Positions 10,586 to 23,005 of a stretch of DNA of 64,000 nt are shown piece after piece. Every line of letters begins with the position of its first letter. Position 1 is the stretch's first letter. The stretch spans positions 29,253,503-29,317,502 of the forward strand of contig NC_031799.1 in the NCBI RefSeq assembly GCF_001522545.3, written 5' to 3'. The position numbers were made by a program, and so were the translations under genes. The DNA comes from Parus major. Its lineage: Eukaryota; Chordata; Aves; Passeriformes; Paridae. The notes under the pieces were generated by a model. That model ran no database searches, was not told where the DNA came from, and saw only the letters and a list, made by a program, of their open reading frames with translations.

Positions 10586-13500
10586 TGAAATATTAAATAA
10601 TGAAAGAAGTTGAAAGAACAACTACAATTTACATTTACTATAACACTGTTATGAACAATCAGCGCTTATTTCCAAGGGAGAGAAATGTAATTAGCTGGGT
10701 GTTACAGACCCATCCATCAATCCAATCAACTTCTAAAATCAAAGATGTGTTATTTTTTCAGGACAGATGCTGCTACAATGTAGTATCATTAAAAGAAGTT
10801 GTCAGCATTTTTCAGGATTTATAAAAAAGCAGCAATTTTGCATTAATTATTTCATGCTTCTGAGGATTTTTCAGTGGAACAGATACGGCATCTTAAAATA
10901 TTACTCTAATAGCAGAACAGGAAAATTTTCATAATAGCTTTTTTCAGTCACAGTGCCTGGGAATTTATTGAACAACTTGAGCACTCTGGGGCACTCAAGA
11001 GTAAATGATAACTGAGTTTGGTGAAGTCTAATGTTCCTATGAGGGATGGAGTTATGAGAAGGACACATTTTATAGGCATGTCCTACAAAATACATCTTTG
11101 GCAAAAGATGCTTCTGTGATATATGTTCTTTCTCAAACTGCATGACTGCCTTTGCTACTTGTTTACAATTACTCTTGTCTGTTCATTCCTGCTATTTTTT
11201 TTCTTCTTTTTTTAGCCTGCACACAATGTAATTAAATATTGATATTAAAAATACACAATTAACTATATAGTGGTGATGGATGCCATCTCAGTTATTATAT
11301 TGAAACAACTATTGTATTATTAAACATATGAATAGTAATGAATATATTGCAAAGGGGTCAGTGAGACTTGGGGATAGAGATCACTCTTAATTCAGTGCAA
11401 TCCTGTTCTTCAGATACAATTATAGACACAATTACAGACCCCATAGATGAGAGCTCCTGGAAAGCTAGCACAGTGCCCTGTACACACAGCCCTGTCCCCA
11501 CAGGCTGCATGTTCACTTCAGTCTTCTGATTCTTCCAGGGGAAAAAAGGAGGGCAGGATGAGGGAACTGAAAAGGGAAACAGCAAGGGAAGGAGAAGGAG
11601 GGCAGAGGGGAAGGAAAAGCAGGAGCAGAAGGGCAACAGGAAGTGAAAGGATGAGCAAAAGCGTCAGAGCTGTGCATGCATTTTAGTCCATCTGGGACTT
11701 GGCTCCTATTCACACTGGGCCAGTTATAATGCAGGTGACTAGCTCTTCTTCAGATAGCCTCAATGTGGGTATGCTCTCCATTCATTTAGCAGTAAGGACA
11801 GGCTTGTCACCGTCACAATGCCTGAGCTTGCAGTTCTCCGTATGCCTGGAGACACAGCAGACTAGAGCTTCGACCCTGATTTAAGGGCTTGACTTCTTGT
11901 CTTGATGTTATGTCTTGTCTTATGGTTGACCCAAACCATCATCACAGACCTGTTCCATTTCTGTGGCTCAGGTATTGGGGGACTGCACCCTTGCCTTTGC
12001 CCTGCTGTCATGCTTATCTTCTAACTTGTCTCACAGACCATTCTGTTTGTCCGTTCTTGTTGCTCCCTCACACCCAGTTATTCCCCCCGAGTGAAGACTG
12101 TAGGGTTATGGGAAGGGGAAACAAAAACATTCAAGTCCATAGAAGCCTGGTCAGCATACAGTATAATACAAGATTGTCATAGTAAATAATGACATTGATA
12201 TTGTTTGAAAAACTTGCACTCAGAATTACAATATCATCATGGTTTCTTAATGATGCTTGTCACTGGGCTCAAAAAAAACCCAACAAACTGCATCATATTT
12301 TATTTAGCCTAATCTTTCCCCCTCTAGTTCAGAATACTGTATTTAACAGGAAGAAAATAATAAGGGATTCGGAAGTATACATGTGGTTAATTTAAAATGC
12401 CAAGCACCATATGTATTAATAAAATATATATAGCAGTAGATAAGGCAACCTGTTACAATGTAATAAGCACATAAAAATGAATTGTTGAACAGGTGCAGTG
12501 AAAGGAAACATCAATTAGAAAGTCAATTGGAAGGTCAAGATATCAATTAAATGGTTAATGAGCTATTTCTGGAAAAATCAAACATAACTGCATTATACAG
12601 AATCGCTCAGAATATGAGCTAGAAAATAGTTCACAGAGCCAAAAGAGCGAAAGGGCAAACGTGATGCATGAATTTTAAAAATCACAGTAAATTGTATTGT
12701 TATTTGTTTGTTTTTAATGTAAGCATCAGCTTAACTGATGATACTGTATCCTGTTCATTGGCAAATAAAGACAGCTAGCCATTTCTAGCATATAACAGCC
12801 AATAAGATACAAAATTAGCCCTAAAGCAATTAGACTCTCTGTGGTGGGAATCCTAATATGGCACTAAGCCACATTACCTCCTATACCCTCTCTCCAATGG
12901 TCTACAGGCTAGCAGATATAACTATGAGAAAAAATAAAGCAAAATTCTCTACTAAAATGCCAGACAAAGAAAATCTCAGAAAAGCTCTTACTTTGCATCT
13001 GTAAAACCTTCAGGTAATTGCTCAGACTTTTTTCAGCAAAAATTTGAAAGGGTTCTGGTATCCATTTACACAGAGGTGATCTTTGGGCTGCAGCTCACTT
13101 AGGTTTAATTAGTTCTCCAAACACATGTAACATATCCTACCATATCATATATATCATGACTGGATGATTCATGACTCAAAAGAAACTTCTGTGTAGAGGA
13201 AATATGCACTTTTCTATGGAACAGAACCATTCAGACTAAGTTGGATGAAGAGCACAGCTAGCACAATATCCACACTCTAACAACTATGCCTTGGAAAGAG
13301 TAAGAATAGCACTATTCTGATCCTGTCCCATAATTTTTTTTTTTCCCAGACCACACGTATTTTAGCTCATGTGATTTCCAGAGTGTGATGGGAACTGTGC
13401 AGAAATCAGTTCATCAGTTAATCTCTCTCCCAAGTTCTTGCTCCATCTCAAATACACGCAAACATTCTGCTCTCACAGAATCAGTGTGCACATCCAATTT

Positions 13501-13679
13501 GCTCAATGTGCATTCAACCTGCAAAGACTTGCAGAAGTCACCTTTTGTCATGAAGAAGTACATTCATTTGTTTTGAACCAGTTTTGTTTCCATACTTTGT
13601 GTGTAACAAATCCTGCTTGTTGCAATGGAAGAGGCATTGAGCAGTCTACTCTCTTTTGATAGTTTTGATGGTTCTGCAG
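10586..13679. other. Non-coding sequence, no gene seen
   Basis: No protein-like frame. A purine-rich tract lies at 11518-11660 and a slightly GC-richer stretch at 11700-12120. I could not assign 11700-12120 to a repeat or gene; its frames at 11889-12182 and 11699-11884 look like chance. Confidence 0.5.
11518..11660 (+). repeat. Polypurine tract (GA-rich low-complexity)
   Basis: From about 11538 to 11655 the plus strand is almost entirely G and A (for example AAGGGAAGGAGAAGGAGGGC), with only scattered pyrimidines. The frames on both strands across it are low-complexity artefacts. Such mirror-like purine tracts can form triplex DNA. Confidence 0.7.
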
Positions 13680-14720
13680 ACTTCTTCTACCTCTTTTAGT
13701 CATTTTCTAAAATGAATGTGAGTCCAATTACCTAAAATAGTAGATGCAGTCCATACATCTGGTTATCCATGTTGCTTTTATCTGAATCTTTTTTCTTCCA
13801 CTTTTATACATTCTTTCTTGAAGAAGCCAGCCAGAACTCCTTACCTAGTCTTCAAGCTGTGGCAAACAATGGATTTATGCAGGTGCATAAATCATATTAA
13901 CTGTTGTGTTCTTTGTTCCTTAGCTAATATTTTCTAATATGTCTTTTTTTTTGACTGCTGTCAAGCATTGATCTGTTGTTTCCATGCAGCATCTATCTCA
14001 AGTTCAAGTCCTTTTTCCTGAATAGTAACAATGCATTGAACCCATCACTTTATACCAAAAATTATCATCACTGTTGTGCCCCAGTTCATGAATTTGAAAT
14101 GCACTGAACTTCACCTGCTGTGTTACTGACCAGTCATTCAAATTTGTAAGGTTCTTCTGTTATTCATGCCAGTCACCTCTCACCCATCTTACATACAGTA
14201 GTTTTATATCATCATTTCTCACCTCTGGACCAATCTATTTTTCTGGTATTTTTATGAATTATTATGTTAAAAGTTACAAGAATACCTGCAGAACTACCAC
14301 TGCAGTTTCCCACACTGCAAGAACTTACCCTCTAAGCCAAGTCATAAATTAATTATCCATGTCAGACCTTCCATTTTTCTGTATGGATGTTGAAATTCCT
14401 TTAAACAGCCAGTTGGGAATCCACGTGTCTACCACAACTTATTAGTGTATTCCCTAACACATTCAAAACACTCAAAAGGAATTTAAAGTGAGATCTCTTT
14501 TAAACAAAGCTTGCTCTTTTTTCAAGTATATTTATCCCATGTTCATGAACTGGTTCCCTGACTATAGCAGGTTTAGTCCCTGGTTCAGTGAAGATGTCAG
14601 GCTTGCAGATACACAGGTCTCTCCTAGAATATCTTTCTGAACACTGGCAGCACACCTTCCATCTCACAGTTCTCAAGTACCAAGGTAGTTTTACATGCCC
14701 TTGTAAGCAAAAAAAGTAGT
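13680..14720 (-). mobile_element. Ancient CR1/L3-like LINE fragment, minus strand
   Basis: The plus strand follows, with heavy decay, the reverse complement of the ancient amniote CR1/L3 reverse-transcriptase 3' region over about 1 kb. Colinear anchor points are CCAGCCAGAACTCC (13829), CAATGGATTTATGCAGG (13867), TTTTTTGACTGCTGTCAAGC (13946), the FADD-equivalent region around 14200, CCATGTCAGACCTTCC (14357) and GACTATAGCAGGTTTAGTCC (14560). Their order and spacing fit the consensus, which chance would not give. The strong T-bias of this strand is explained by an A-rich coding strand on the minus strand. All frames are broken. It is much older than the 20-21 kb CR1. Recognition is from memory. 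Confidence 0.72.
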
Positions 14721-17700
14721 TTCAACCCTGTGCTAGAACTCTTAGCTGCAGAGCTTCCTATCCCAGTGTCCTACTGATGTTTGTACTTCAGTATTATTTT
14801 TACTTCAGTAACTTCAGTTCATCTTCAATTGTATCAGTATGACAACAGGTTATGTCTATTTGTACCATTACAACTTCACTGTTGCTGTGTGTAAGTCTTC
14901 AGTTGGTCTTTACAGTTCTCTAAGTCTGTATGTTCTTGGCTGTGAGCCAACAGAGCAGTCTCCCCTACCCTCCTGAAGGATCTTTTTTTAAGTTTCAAGA
15001 CCTTCTTTGATTTCACGGCTGTGTTTTTGGAAAGGGCAAGACTGTAGGTAGTTTCTTGGCATTACTATATTAAGTCTCTTGAAATTTATCATACCAGATG
15101 TCTTATCTTTCTTATAGCATTCTCTTCAGTTAATCCGTTCATTTTAAAAAAGGCACCAAAATTGCTTATTAGAGCAATTCCACTCTGCAAGAGTTTAAGA
15201 ACAAAATGAACACAAATAGGATTCATATCATTTGACTACAGATACTTGTAGTATTCACAGAGCTAGTCTCTCTAGGCTCCCTTTTGTTGGAAATATATAC
15301 ATATTTCAAAACTGCAGTTTACCTCACCAGCTTCAGACATTTCCTCATAGGAACTACATACAAAAATTATATAGATAGTTTTTATTTCCATTACAGAGGA
15401 ACTGATATAGATTGAGGATAATGGTGCAGAGACAGCACATCCAGTGGAGGCTACTGCACTTTGTTCTTCACTAGCCAGATTATTCCCTATTTGTCAGAGC
15501 ACAAGCGCAGCTCCATAGGAAGCTGGCTGTACTTTTACTCAAGAAAAGACAGTACAAAACAGTTTATTTTAATGTTGACCTCATAGTTTCACTACATAAC
15601 TTGCTCTATTAATCTGTTTTGTTGATAACTTTAAGATATTTAATTATTTATTGAATTTTACCTCTGGCTTTTATTTGGTGACCATAAAGTTGTGTCGAAC
15701 TAGTTTAATCAATTAGTATAAATTAACACACATACACACTCATTCCTTTTAAAAGACATCCAAACAAGGCATACACAGCTAATTTTTATTCCATCAAACA
15801 TTGTACACTGACTCAGAAAAGCATGGTATAGAAACTTCCAATAATAAACTCACAAGGCCTTTGACTCAGCTTTCAAACTAATGCTCAAATGTAGTATTTT
15901 AGCAGACATTCTAGCCCAGTTCTCAGTGAAAAATACAAAAAGTATCAAGCACCAAATGGGTTCACCAAAGTAAAAAATGTACAGATGCTTTCTGATCGCT
16001 GAGTAAAAAATATTACCTCTTAAAATAGTTCATTAAAATATATCAAAGGCTTTTATTCAGCCATTGGATAATCCATGATCCAACTATGCATGGTTACGCA
16101 TTCTAATTCCCTTAAGTTTGAGATCTCTGACCTTATTACCACTTTATCAATTACATTAAATAAATCTTATGCTGATACAGACCTCATAAACACATAATCT
16201 TTAAGTTTTATGTAGGAGTACAAACACCCACCATGACAACTAGAAATTCATAACATACCAAAACACATCTAAGATTTGCATTATCAATAGCTTTCATTTT
16301 ACTAAGAATTGCCATGAGTTAGTCCTCTTTGCATTTTTTTTCTTATAATCATTTTACTATGTCTGTGTAGTAGACAGATTCCTTTATTTTTTGTACAAAT
16401 AGGAAGAGGCTTAAAATCAATTCTCTGGGTCTGAGGTTGCCTTTTGTTTTCTTTTTTTGTCCACACTGTTTATTCTACTAATTTTTCCTGCCTATGTGTT
16501 ATTATGCAGATTTTTTGAAGAGCAGAGAACAGATGGAAATTTAGGTTCAGAAAAGAAATATTTCAACTGTAAAAAACATTACAACTGTTTTGAAACCTGC
16601 TTTAATTGACACTCATTTGAAGAATTGTAATGGAACTGATCTTTTGGGGGCAGAATTTGCCTGGTGCCATTTACCTTCAAAGCTAGCTAATTTCAAAGGT
16701 AAAAGAAACATAAATGAAAATGTCTGCAGAGACCCATCTTTTGTGAGACCACAGATGAATTCTGGAAATTTTATGGGGTGATGCCACTGCATACCATATT
16801 CCTATGTAGTCAGTTCACTCAAAATATACCTTTCTCAGAACTTCACGTCACTTTACAGCCCTAACTGTTCCTATTCTCGTTGTGAAAACATTAATTTTGT
16901 GGACCTGGAGAAAGAAACAGAGAAAGGAGTCCAGTTGCTATTCCTAGCTCTTTCACAGAATCACTGATATTTCACACAGATATTTTTATATCATAGATAA
17001 GAGATGATTGTATGAAACAGACGTTGTTCCATGTACGTGCCATCTTTCTCATCTGTTTAATGAGGAACCCTTTGAATTCACATTTGATAGCTGTTAAAAA
17101 AAAAAAAAAATCAGGTTTTTGTGAGCTTTGAGATTTTCTAACAAAAGCCAGTAAACAACAGCAAAATATTAGCACTCCACCCAGTAGTAGGAAATGGCTG
17201 CTTTTCTCACAGGAGCTGTAGAGCAGACATGCATTCAAAACCAGCCAGTTTCTAGCTTACTCTGCTTTTATTTTGTCAACCCTGTTTATCTGATACCTGT
17301 TTATCTGATATGGGGAGGGTATGGGGGGGCAGCTCAAATGGCAAGTTTGGGGTTTTTTGTTTAGTTGCCTTTTATTTAATATTAAAACCCAGAAAACTAC
17401 ATTACAATTCTAAAGAAATATTTGAAGCAAGATCACTGCACTATCATAATACCTTTATTTCTGATCTATACAGTAGAATCTGTCACTTTACTGAAAACAT
17501 TTGGACATTACCATCAACAGTGATAGTGAAATGGTCTGTTTTCCTGACAAGTCAATGAATCAAAATTTTCTAAGCTGCCACTTTACTCTCAGAATTTAAG
17601 CTTGCAGTAGTTTTTTCCTTAAATATGAAGACAACCAGAAAACTCTTAGCATGTGCAATTTCATAACAAGAAAAAACAAAAGGAGATGAAAGTTAGGTAC

Positions 17701-20454
17701 TGCTACTGGTTAACACTATTATCTCATACTAAATAGAGGACTGCACAACTTCCTCCTAGGCATAATTTTTGGGCGATTATGAGGAGTTGGTCGACTCCTA
17801 CCAAATGTCAGATTTTACCCATGCAGACCTGTAGATCAAAGAAAAATTGAAATCTTGGGAGATTTAATTTAAGCAGAGCATAGGGGGAAAAAAAAATTAC
17901 TTCAGGATACCAAGATGCATTCCAAGTCTAAAGCTTGATATTTCCTTACTGCAGAAGCCAGATCCCCTTAGCTCACAACAGCGCTGCTGATATGGGGTCT
18001 ATGAAGAGGTTGCTACTCTTTACACAGCATGTGCATACACTGAAGTCCTAACCCAATGCCTACATTCTGATCAGAGTTCTGAATTTTCTTAGTTTTTAGT
18101 TAAGGGCTGATTGCCTAACATTTCAAAACCTAGGTTTAAATTCTGACACGAATTCCTACACACATGACCACTGTGCCTCTGAAGTCAAGAAACACAGGGA
18201 GAAAGCAGCCCACAGGATCCCAGCTTGGATTTATACAGTCAGTGTCTTCTACAGCTTGTCAGTGTGTAAAGTTTGGGATTCATGATTGCCATATACTTCT
18301 TTGTTAATCTCCTGTACTTTCCTATACATATTCTGGGAAAAAAGAAAGAGTATCACTTTACATTAGCTATGTTTTTCTATTTGTTTTTACATTTTTTTGT
18401 TTTAATAAAGCATGAAGTTATAGTCAAGTCATTCTATCTAATAAACTAGTAAAGAATTGATATATAAGAGGTATGTATTGCATTTTCAAGAACAAAAAAT
18501 ATTTTTGTGATTCGTATTTAATTTTTTAACTCAGACTATGCGATTCAGTTTTTAGTAGACATTTTATGAGCAATGTTTACCTAAAATAAGGTAAAGGTAA
18601 GCATCTAATAAAAGATCTTCAGTCCATCTTTGATGGACATAAATACACTAAGGTCTTAATTACTGAGTTATAAACTTATTTTTGCAAAACTATGAAGAGA
18701 AGTTAAAAATACAAAATAATTTGAATCCAAAAAAGAAATTTTATTTGTAGAAAGTAGCAACTAGTTCATATATATTAGTGAATTAGCTCACTAGTTTTTT
18801 TAACTTTTTTAAATAATACATGCTTCTTTTTGTACATAGCTATTTTCAGTAATATTATTACAACAAATAATTTAGGATCCATTAATTTTGTCACTGGAAA
18901 CAAAATTTCTTGATGGTTTTAAAAGGACTGAATCCATAGTATCTGTTAGGTCAATTGTCATATTTTCAAGAGGCAAAGTATGAGAGAAATAAGGACTTCA
19001 ATTTTGTTTCTCACCAATGTAAAACTTGGAGAGTGAAATTCTGCCATTATTTCACAACAGTTTTGCCACATTCTTGGTCAAATTCATGCTGAAATGTGCC
19101 ACAGAGCCTGAAAGACTTGGGCTCATGAAGCCTGCTGAACACTTGACATTCTGAGACATCACACATAGGTGCAGTACTTTTCTGCAAAAAATGCAAGTCT
19201 TGTAAGTATGGGTGATGAGAGTAAATCTCACATAGGTATGTGCATTTAAAACACCAAAGTATAGCATTATATGAATTAGAAATTCTAGATAAACGAATAT
19301 TGTACATTATTTCTTGATTTCTTATGGATGTGGTCCAATGGTGATATTCATTGTGGGCCTCTCACTAGACAGCTTAAACTGCGTATCTAAGAAAAAGCAT
19401 GATACATATCTGCTAAGAAAAAACCAGTACCTATCTGTTTTTTTGGATTCACCAATGTAGAGTCTTCCAAGCAGAGTAGTTACCACCTGTGGTTTACTAG
19501 TCTATCCCAGATTAGTAATCACTTTCTACTCTTAACTTTTATTTGGCATTTACCTTCAGACACAATTGCTCTACATCAGCAGAATAGCTACTTAGCAGTA
19601 TCGTATCATATCATATCACCTTTCCTCATTTTTTTAGATTATACCTTACATAGAGAAAACAGTGGCACAAAATTCTGTAGACACAAAAAAAATCATAACC
19701 TGTGGGTAATGCCTAAACTTACATACCAAACTCAGGTGCTCATCACTTCTCACAGTGCAATCCAGGACTGCTACCTCTTTTACCTAAGGTGGCACCTAAA
19801 GTTAGTCAAACCAGTATTTACAAACATTTAATATTGTATCAGCAGCTGGATGCTTGAGTTAATGTCTTTTTCCCATTTAAATTAATTGTGTTGTTTCAAT
19901 CTCCATTATTTCTCTCTATCTTACATTTTTTATATTCAGTAGTTAAGTAACATTCCAGGGAAACAAAATTTTTGTAGATGGATTTAACACATAATAATTT
20001 ATAACTATTGGGCGAGGAATATATCAGACATGTTACAGCTTTAACAAATTCAAGGCACCTAAAAACCCCAAATAAAATTACAAAAAAGAAAGTGAGGTAA
20101 TAGAGCTTATTAGGATGAATAACTCCCAATTATCTAAACATTATGAGTCTCAAGATCTGTGTAATTTGGCAGATGCAGAATGATTAGCCATTTCATTACC
20201 AGAAATTTTAAAATATTTAGGTGGCATGATCTTTTATAAGGTTGAGATTCTGGTTCTGTAGAGATATTTACTCATCCCCAAACAACCCAAAGCTGTGCAC
20301 GGCTTTAAAACGTCCTCAACTCACAGCTGAGTCAAGAAAATTCCCGTTCTCTAGCCAGAAGTTCAGTATAAGCCTGGGTAACAGTCTCATGGATAACTCA
20401 GCAAATGTTGCACTAAGTGTCTTAACATTTTAGACTAAGCAGATCTCAACAGTC
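14721..20454. other. AT-rich non-coding sequence, no gene seen
   Basis: Nothing above about 90 codons is open, and no frame resembles a protein. It holds poly-A tracts (around 17097-17110 and 17887-17895), a perfect 15-bp duplication at 17281-17310, and no repeat family I recognise. Confidence 0.55.
17281..17310. repeat. Perfect 15-bp tandem duplication
   Basis: The unit CCTGTTTATCTGATA is present twice in a row, 17281-17295 and 17296-17310, without mismatch. This suggests a recent slippage-type duplication. Confidence 0.9.
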
Positions 20455-21240
20455 TTTGGAAGAGTTGACACACCTGGGAGTCAGGATGTCATTCAGAGGT
20501 AACTGGGCAAGCTTTAGAAGTGAACCCATGGGAATCTTACGAGGTTCAACAAAGCCAAGTGCAAGGTGCTGCACCAGGGTTGGGGCAATCCCCAGTCTCA
20601 GCACAGGCTGGGGTGAACAGATGAGAGCAGCCCTGCCCAGAAAGGCTTTGGGGTGCTGCTGGGTGAGAAGCTGGACATGACCCAGAAATGTGCACACACC
20701 ACTTAGAAAGTCAAACGTTCTCAGCTGCACTAAAAGCATCTCTGGTGAGACCCTACCCAGTTTAGGGGTGCCCAGTACAGACAGGACCTGGACCTGTTGA
20801 AGAGGGTGCAGACAACAGCCACAACAACAATCAGAGGATGGAGCACTGCTTATGAAGAATGGTTGGGAGAGTTGGGGTTGTTCAGACAGGGGAAGAGAAA
20901 GCACCGGTGGGACCTCATTAGTGGCCTTTCAATACTTCAATAGGGTGTTCATGAGATAAGGAGTAACAGTTTTGGACTGAAATAGGGTAGATTCAGACTA
21001 GATGTAACAAAAAAAAAAAAAAAAAATCATGACAACAGTGGAATATTGGACCAGGCTGCTCAGAAAATTGGCAGAAGTGCCACCCTGCAAATGGTCAAGG
21101 ACAGGTTGGTCAGAGCTCTCAGCAACCTAGTTGAATACATCCCTGGTCATTTCAGGGCTGTTGTACTAGCTACCTGAAAGGTAGCTTACCTTAAAAGGAC
21201 CTCCTTTCCAACCCAAAACATTGTAGGATTCTCTGATTCT
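20455..21240 (+). mobile_element. CR1 LINE fragment, plus strand, with 3' end
   Basis: This is about 790 bp of CR1. It starts inside the reverse-transcriptase C-terminal part (GAGGTTCAACAAAGCCAAGT at about 20540, then GCAAGGTGCTGCACCAGG). It continues through the CTGGTGAGACCC and GGACCTGTTGAAGAGGGT blocks and ends with CCTTTCCAACCCAAAACATT and a GATTCTCTGATTCT tail. The 152-codon minus-strand frame across it (20446-20904) is an antisense shadow, not a gene. An A18 run (21009-21026) interrupts the 3' part where the consensus has none. The copy is 5'-truncated and inactive. Confidence 0.93.
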
Positions 21241-21529
21241 TTACCACACCTATAACAATTAAATTTTGCAATATTTAAGTACTTATGTAATAAATTATTA
21301 CACTAATAGTGAAAGGAGACGGGAGGGAATAAGAGGTAGCTTATCATTATGTAATATTCAGCTTATTCTACTGACAAGACTATAATTATTAGCAGGCATT
21401 GGCATTACAATAATGTGTTCATAATGGAATCTATTTTCACCCATCCAGAGATGATGCTACTAAGATCTTCTCTATTTAAAGAAATTAAGACTTGGTTACA
21501 AACATGTTTAAACAGACCATTTTGCCTCA

Positions 21530-22034
21530 TCTCTTGCCAAAACCTGCTCCAGAGATGATTTTTCAGGGAAAAATTCAGTTTGAGGGGGACCATTGCCCAT
21601 GGGATGGACTCACATTGGAGTTCACAGAGGACTGTCTGGGAGGGACCCCAGAGTCTCACAGGGTAAGGACTCCACTCCTTGTGTGTGTGTGCATTAACAA
21701 CATGCAATGAACTGCCCATAATCCCATTCCCTGTCTCCCTGCACTGTTGGTGTGAGGAGATAGAGCTGAGAAGAAGAGAGGTTTGGGGGAAAGGTATTTT
21801 TAAGTGTTTACCTTCTCATTATCCTGCTCTGGTTTTGTTAGCAATAAATTCAATCCATATCTCCAATTTCAAGCCTGTTTTTCCTGTGATGGCATTTGAT
21901 AAGCGATCCCTCCTGGTCCTTATTTCAACCCGTGAATGCTTCGTTATATTTTCTCTCCCCTGTCTGGATGTGGAGGGAAGAAATAGAGCTGCTTTGGTGG
22001 GTGTCTGGCTTTCGGCCAGGGTCAACCCACTACA
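21530..22034 (+). mobile_element. Avian endogenous-retrovirus LTR, plus orientation (solo LTR)
   Basis: The 3' half matches a bird LTR family I recognise. TCATTATCCTGCTCTGGTTT is followed by an AATAAA polyadenylation signal (21843-21848). Next come GATAAGCGATCCCTCCTGGT and TATATTTTCTCTCCCCTGTC, and it closes with GGGTCAACCCACTACA, ending in the canonical CA at 22034. The 5' edge is uncertain; I place it near 21530. No gag, pol or env remains on either side, so it is probably a solo LTR left by recombination. The frames 21679-22077 and 21492-21710 are chance frames within it. The ERV class is not decided from the sequence; ERVL-like is my best guess. Confidence 0.82.
21843..21848 (+). promoter_or_regulatory. 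LTR polyadenylation signal AATAAA
   Basis: An AATAAA hexamer sits in the expected position of the LTR R region, about 190 bp before the LTR 3' end. Confidence 0.6.
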
Positions 22035-22917
22035 TATGGAAAGACTCCCTCACAATTGTGGTGAAACACATAATTAATACACTGGGGAAACTGATATACC
22101 TTTCTTTGTGAATGGAGAAATTCTACACAGAAGGTCTCTAAAATTAATGTTCTTCCCTCTGAAGGAAGCTGATTTATAGAGATTATTTCTGATAATAAAT
22201 ATTATACCTTTGCCAGTAAATTTATATCAGGAAAAAAATTCTATTTTGGGTAAATTGCTCCTAGCATATGTGCATGCCATTCTTCTTGTCAGAAAAAACA
22301 CAAGCAAGACTTCCATCACATCTGGCAAAAATCACCATTCGGTGTGTTTCTCTTATTTACATAACTGGCTTTCCTTTCTCTGGGGAGAAGTTCAGCTCCT
22401 CAGTTAGCCTGTCACACCTGGGCTTGCACAGAATCTGGACAACCATTGCAGAATATTCTGTGTAAATGAGATACTGGTTTCTAAATAGGCCTCTTCCCTG
22501 GTGCCTTAATACTCTAAATAGATATGGACTTTAATGTGCAGCATAAAAGAAAATTCAGACTTAGTTAGTCTTTAGAGGCTGCTAACTAATGTCTTTCTTC
22601 TATGAACTATACAAAAGAGATTTGGGAGCCTTCTTTTTTGTACATGTTTTTAAATGACAAAATGTACGGAAGCAAAACACCAATGACATGTGGGTCTCTA
22701 CTTAGTTAAAAAAAGTAAATCTGTTTAAAAAATTAAATTTGAAGAAGGTTGAAAAATGAAATCTTAAAAGTTAGCCACAGGAGACCCCATCAACACCAGA
22801 ATTATCAAGAATATTCATTCTTTTAAGCCTACACAAGTTTAGTAATGAGCTTTCTATTTTTAGTCCTTCAAAGAAATGCAAAGTTTTAAACCACCAGTAA
22901 TAACTTGCTTAGGTTTG

Positions 22918-23005
22918 TTGGATTTTTTTGTTTGTTTGTTTGACTTGTTGTTGTTCTCTGGGTTTTTTCTGTTGTTTGTTTCTTTTTTTTTTTTTTTTCT
23001 TCCTT
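22918..23005. repeat. T-rich low-complexity tract
   Basis: Runs of TTTG, TTG and a T18 block (about 22983-22998) are followed by TTCTTCC. This is a simple low-complexity sequence that also produces the nearby ACCCCCCAAAA stretch at 23030. Confidence 0.85.

Noticed and set aside
20446..20904. 152-codon minus-strand frame, the longest real one in the window
   Set aside because: It is antisense to the plus-strand CR1 and has no protein-like similarity.
21679..22077. 132-codon plus-strand frame
   Set aside because: It lies across the LTR and its 3' edge; LTRs do not encode this, and the composition looks like chance.
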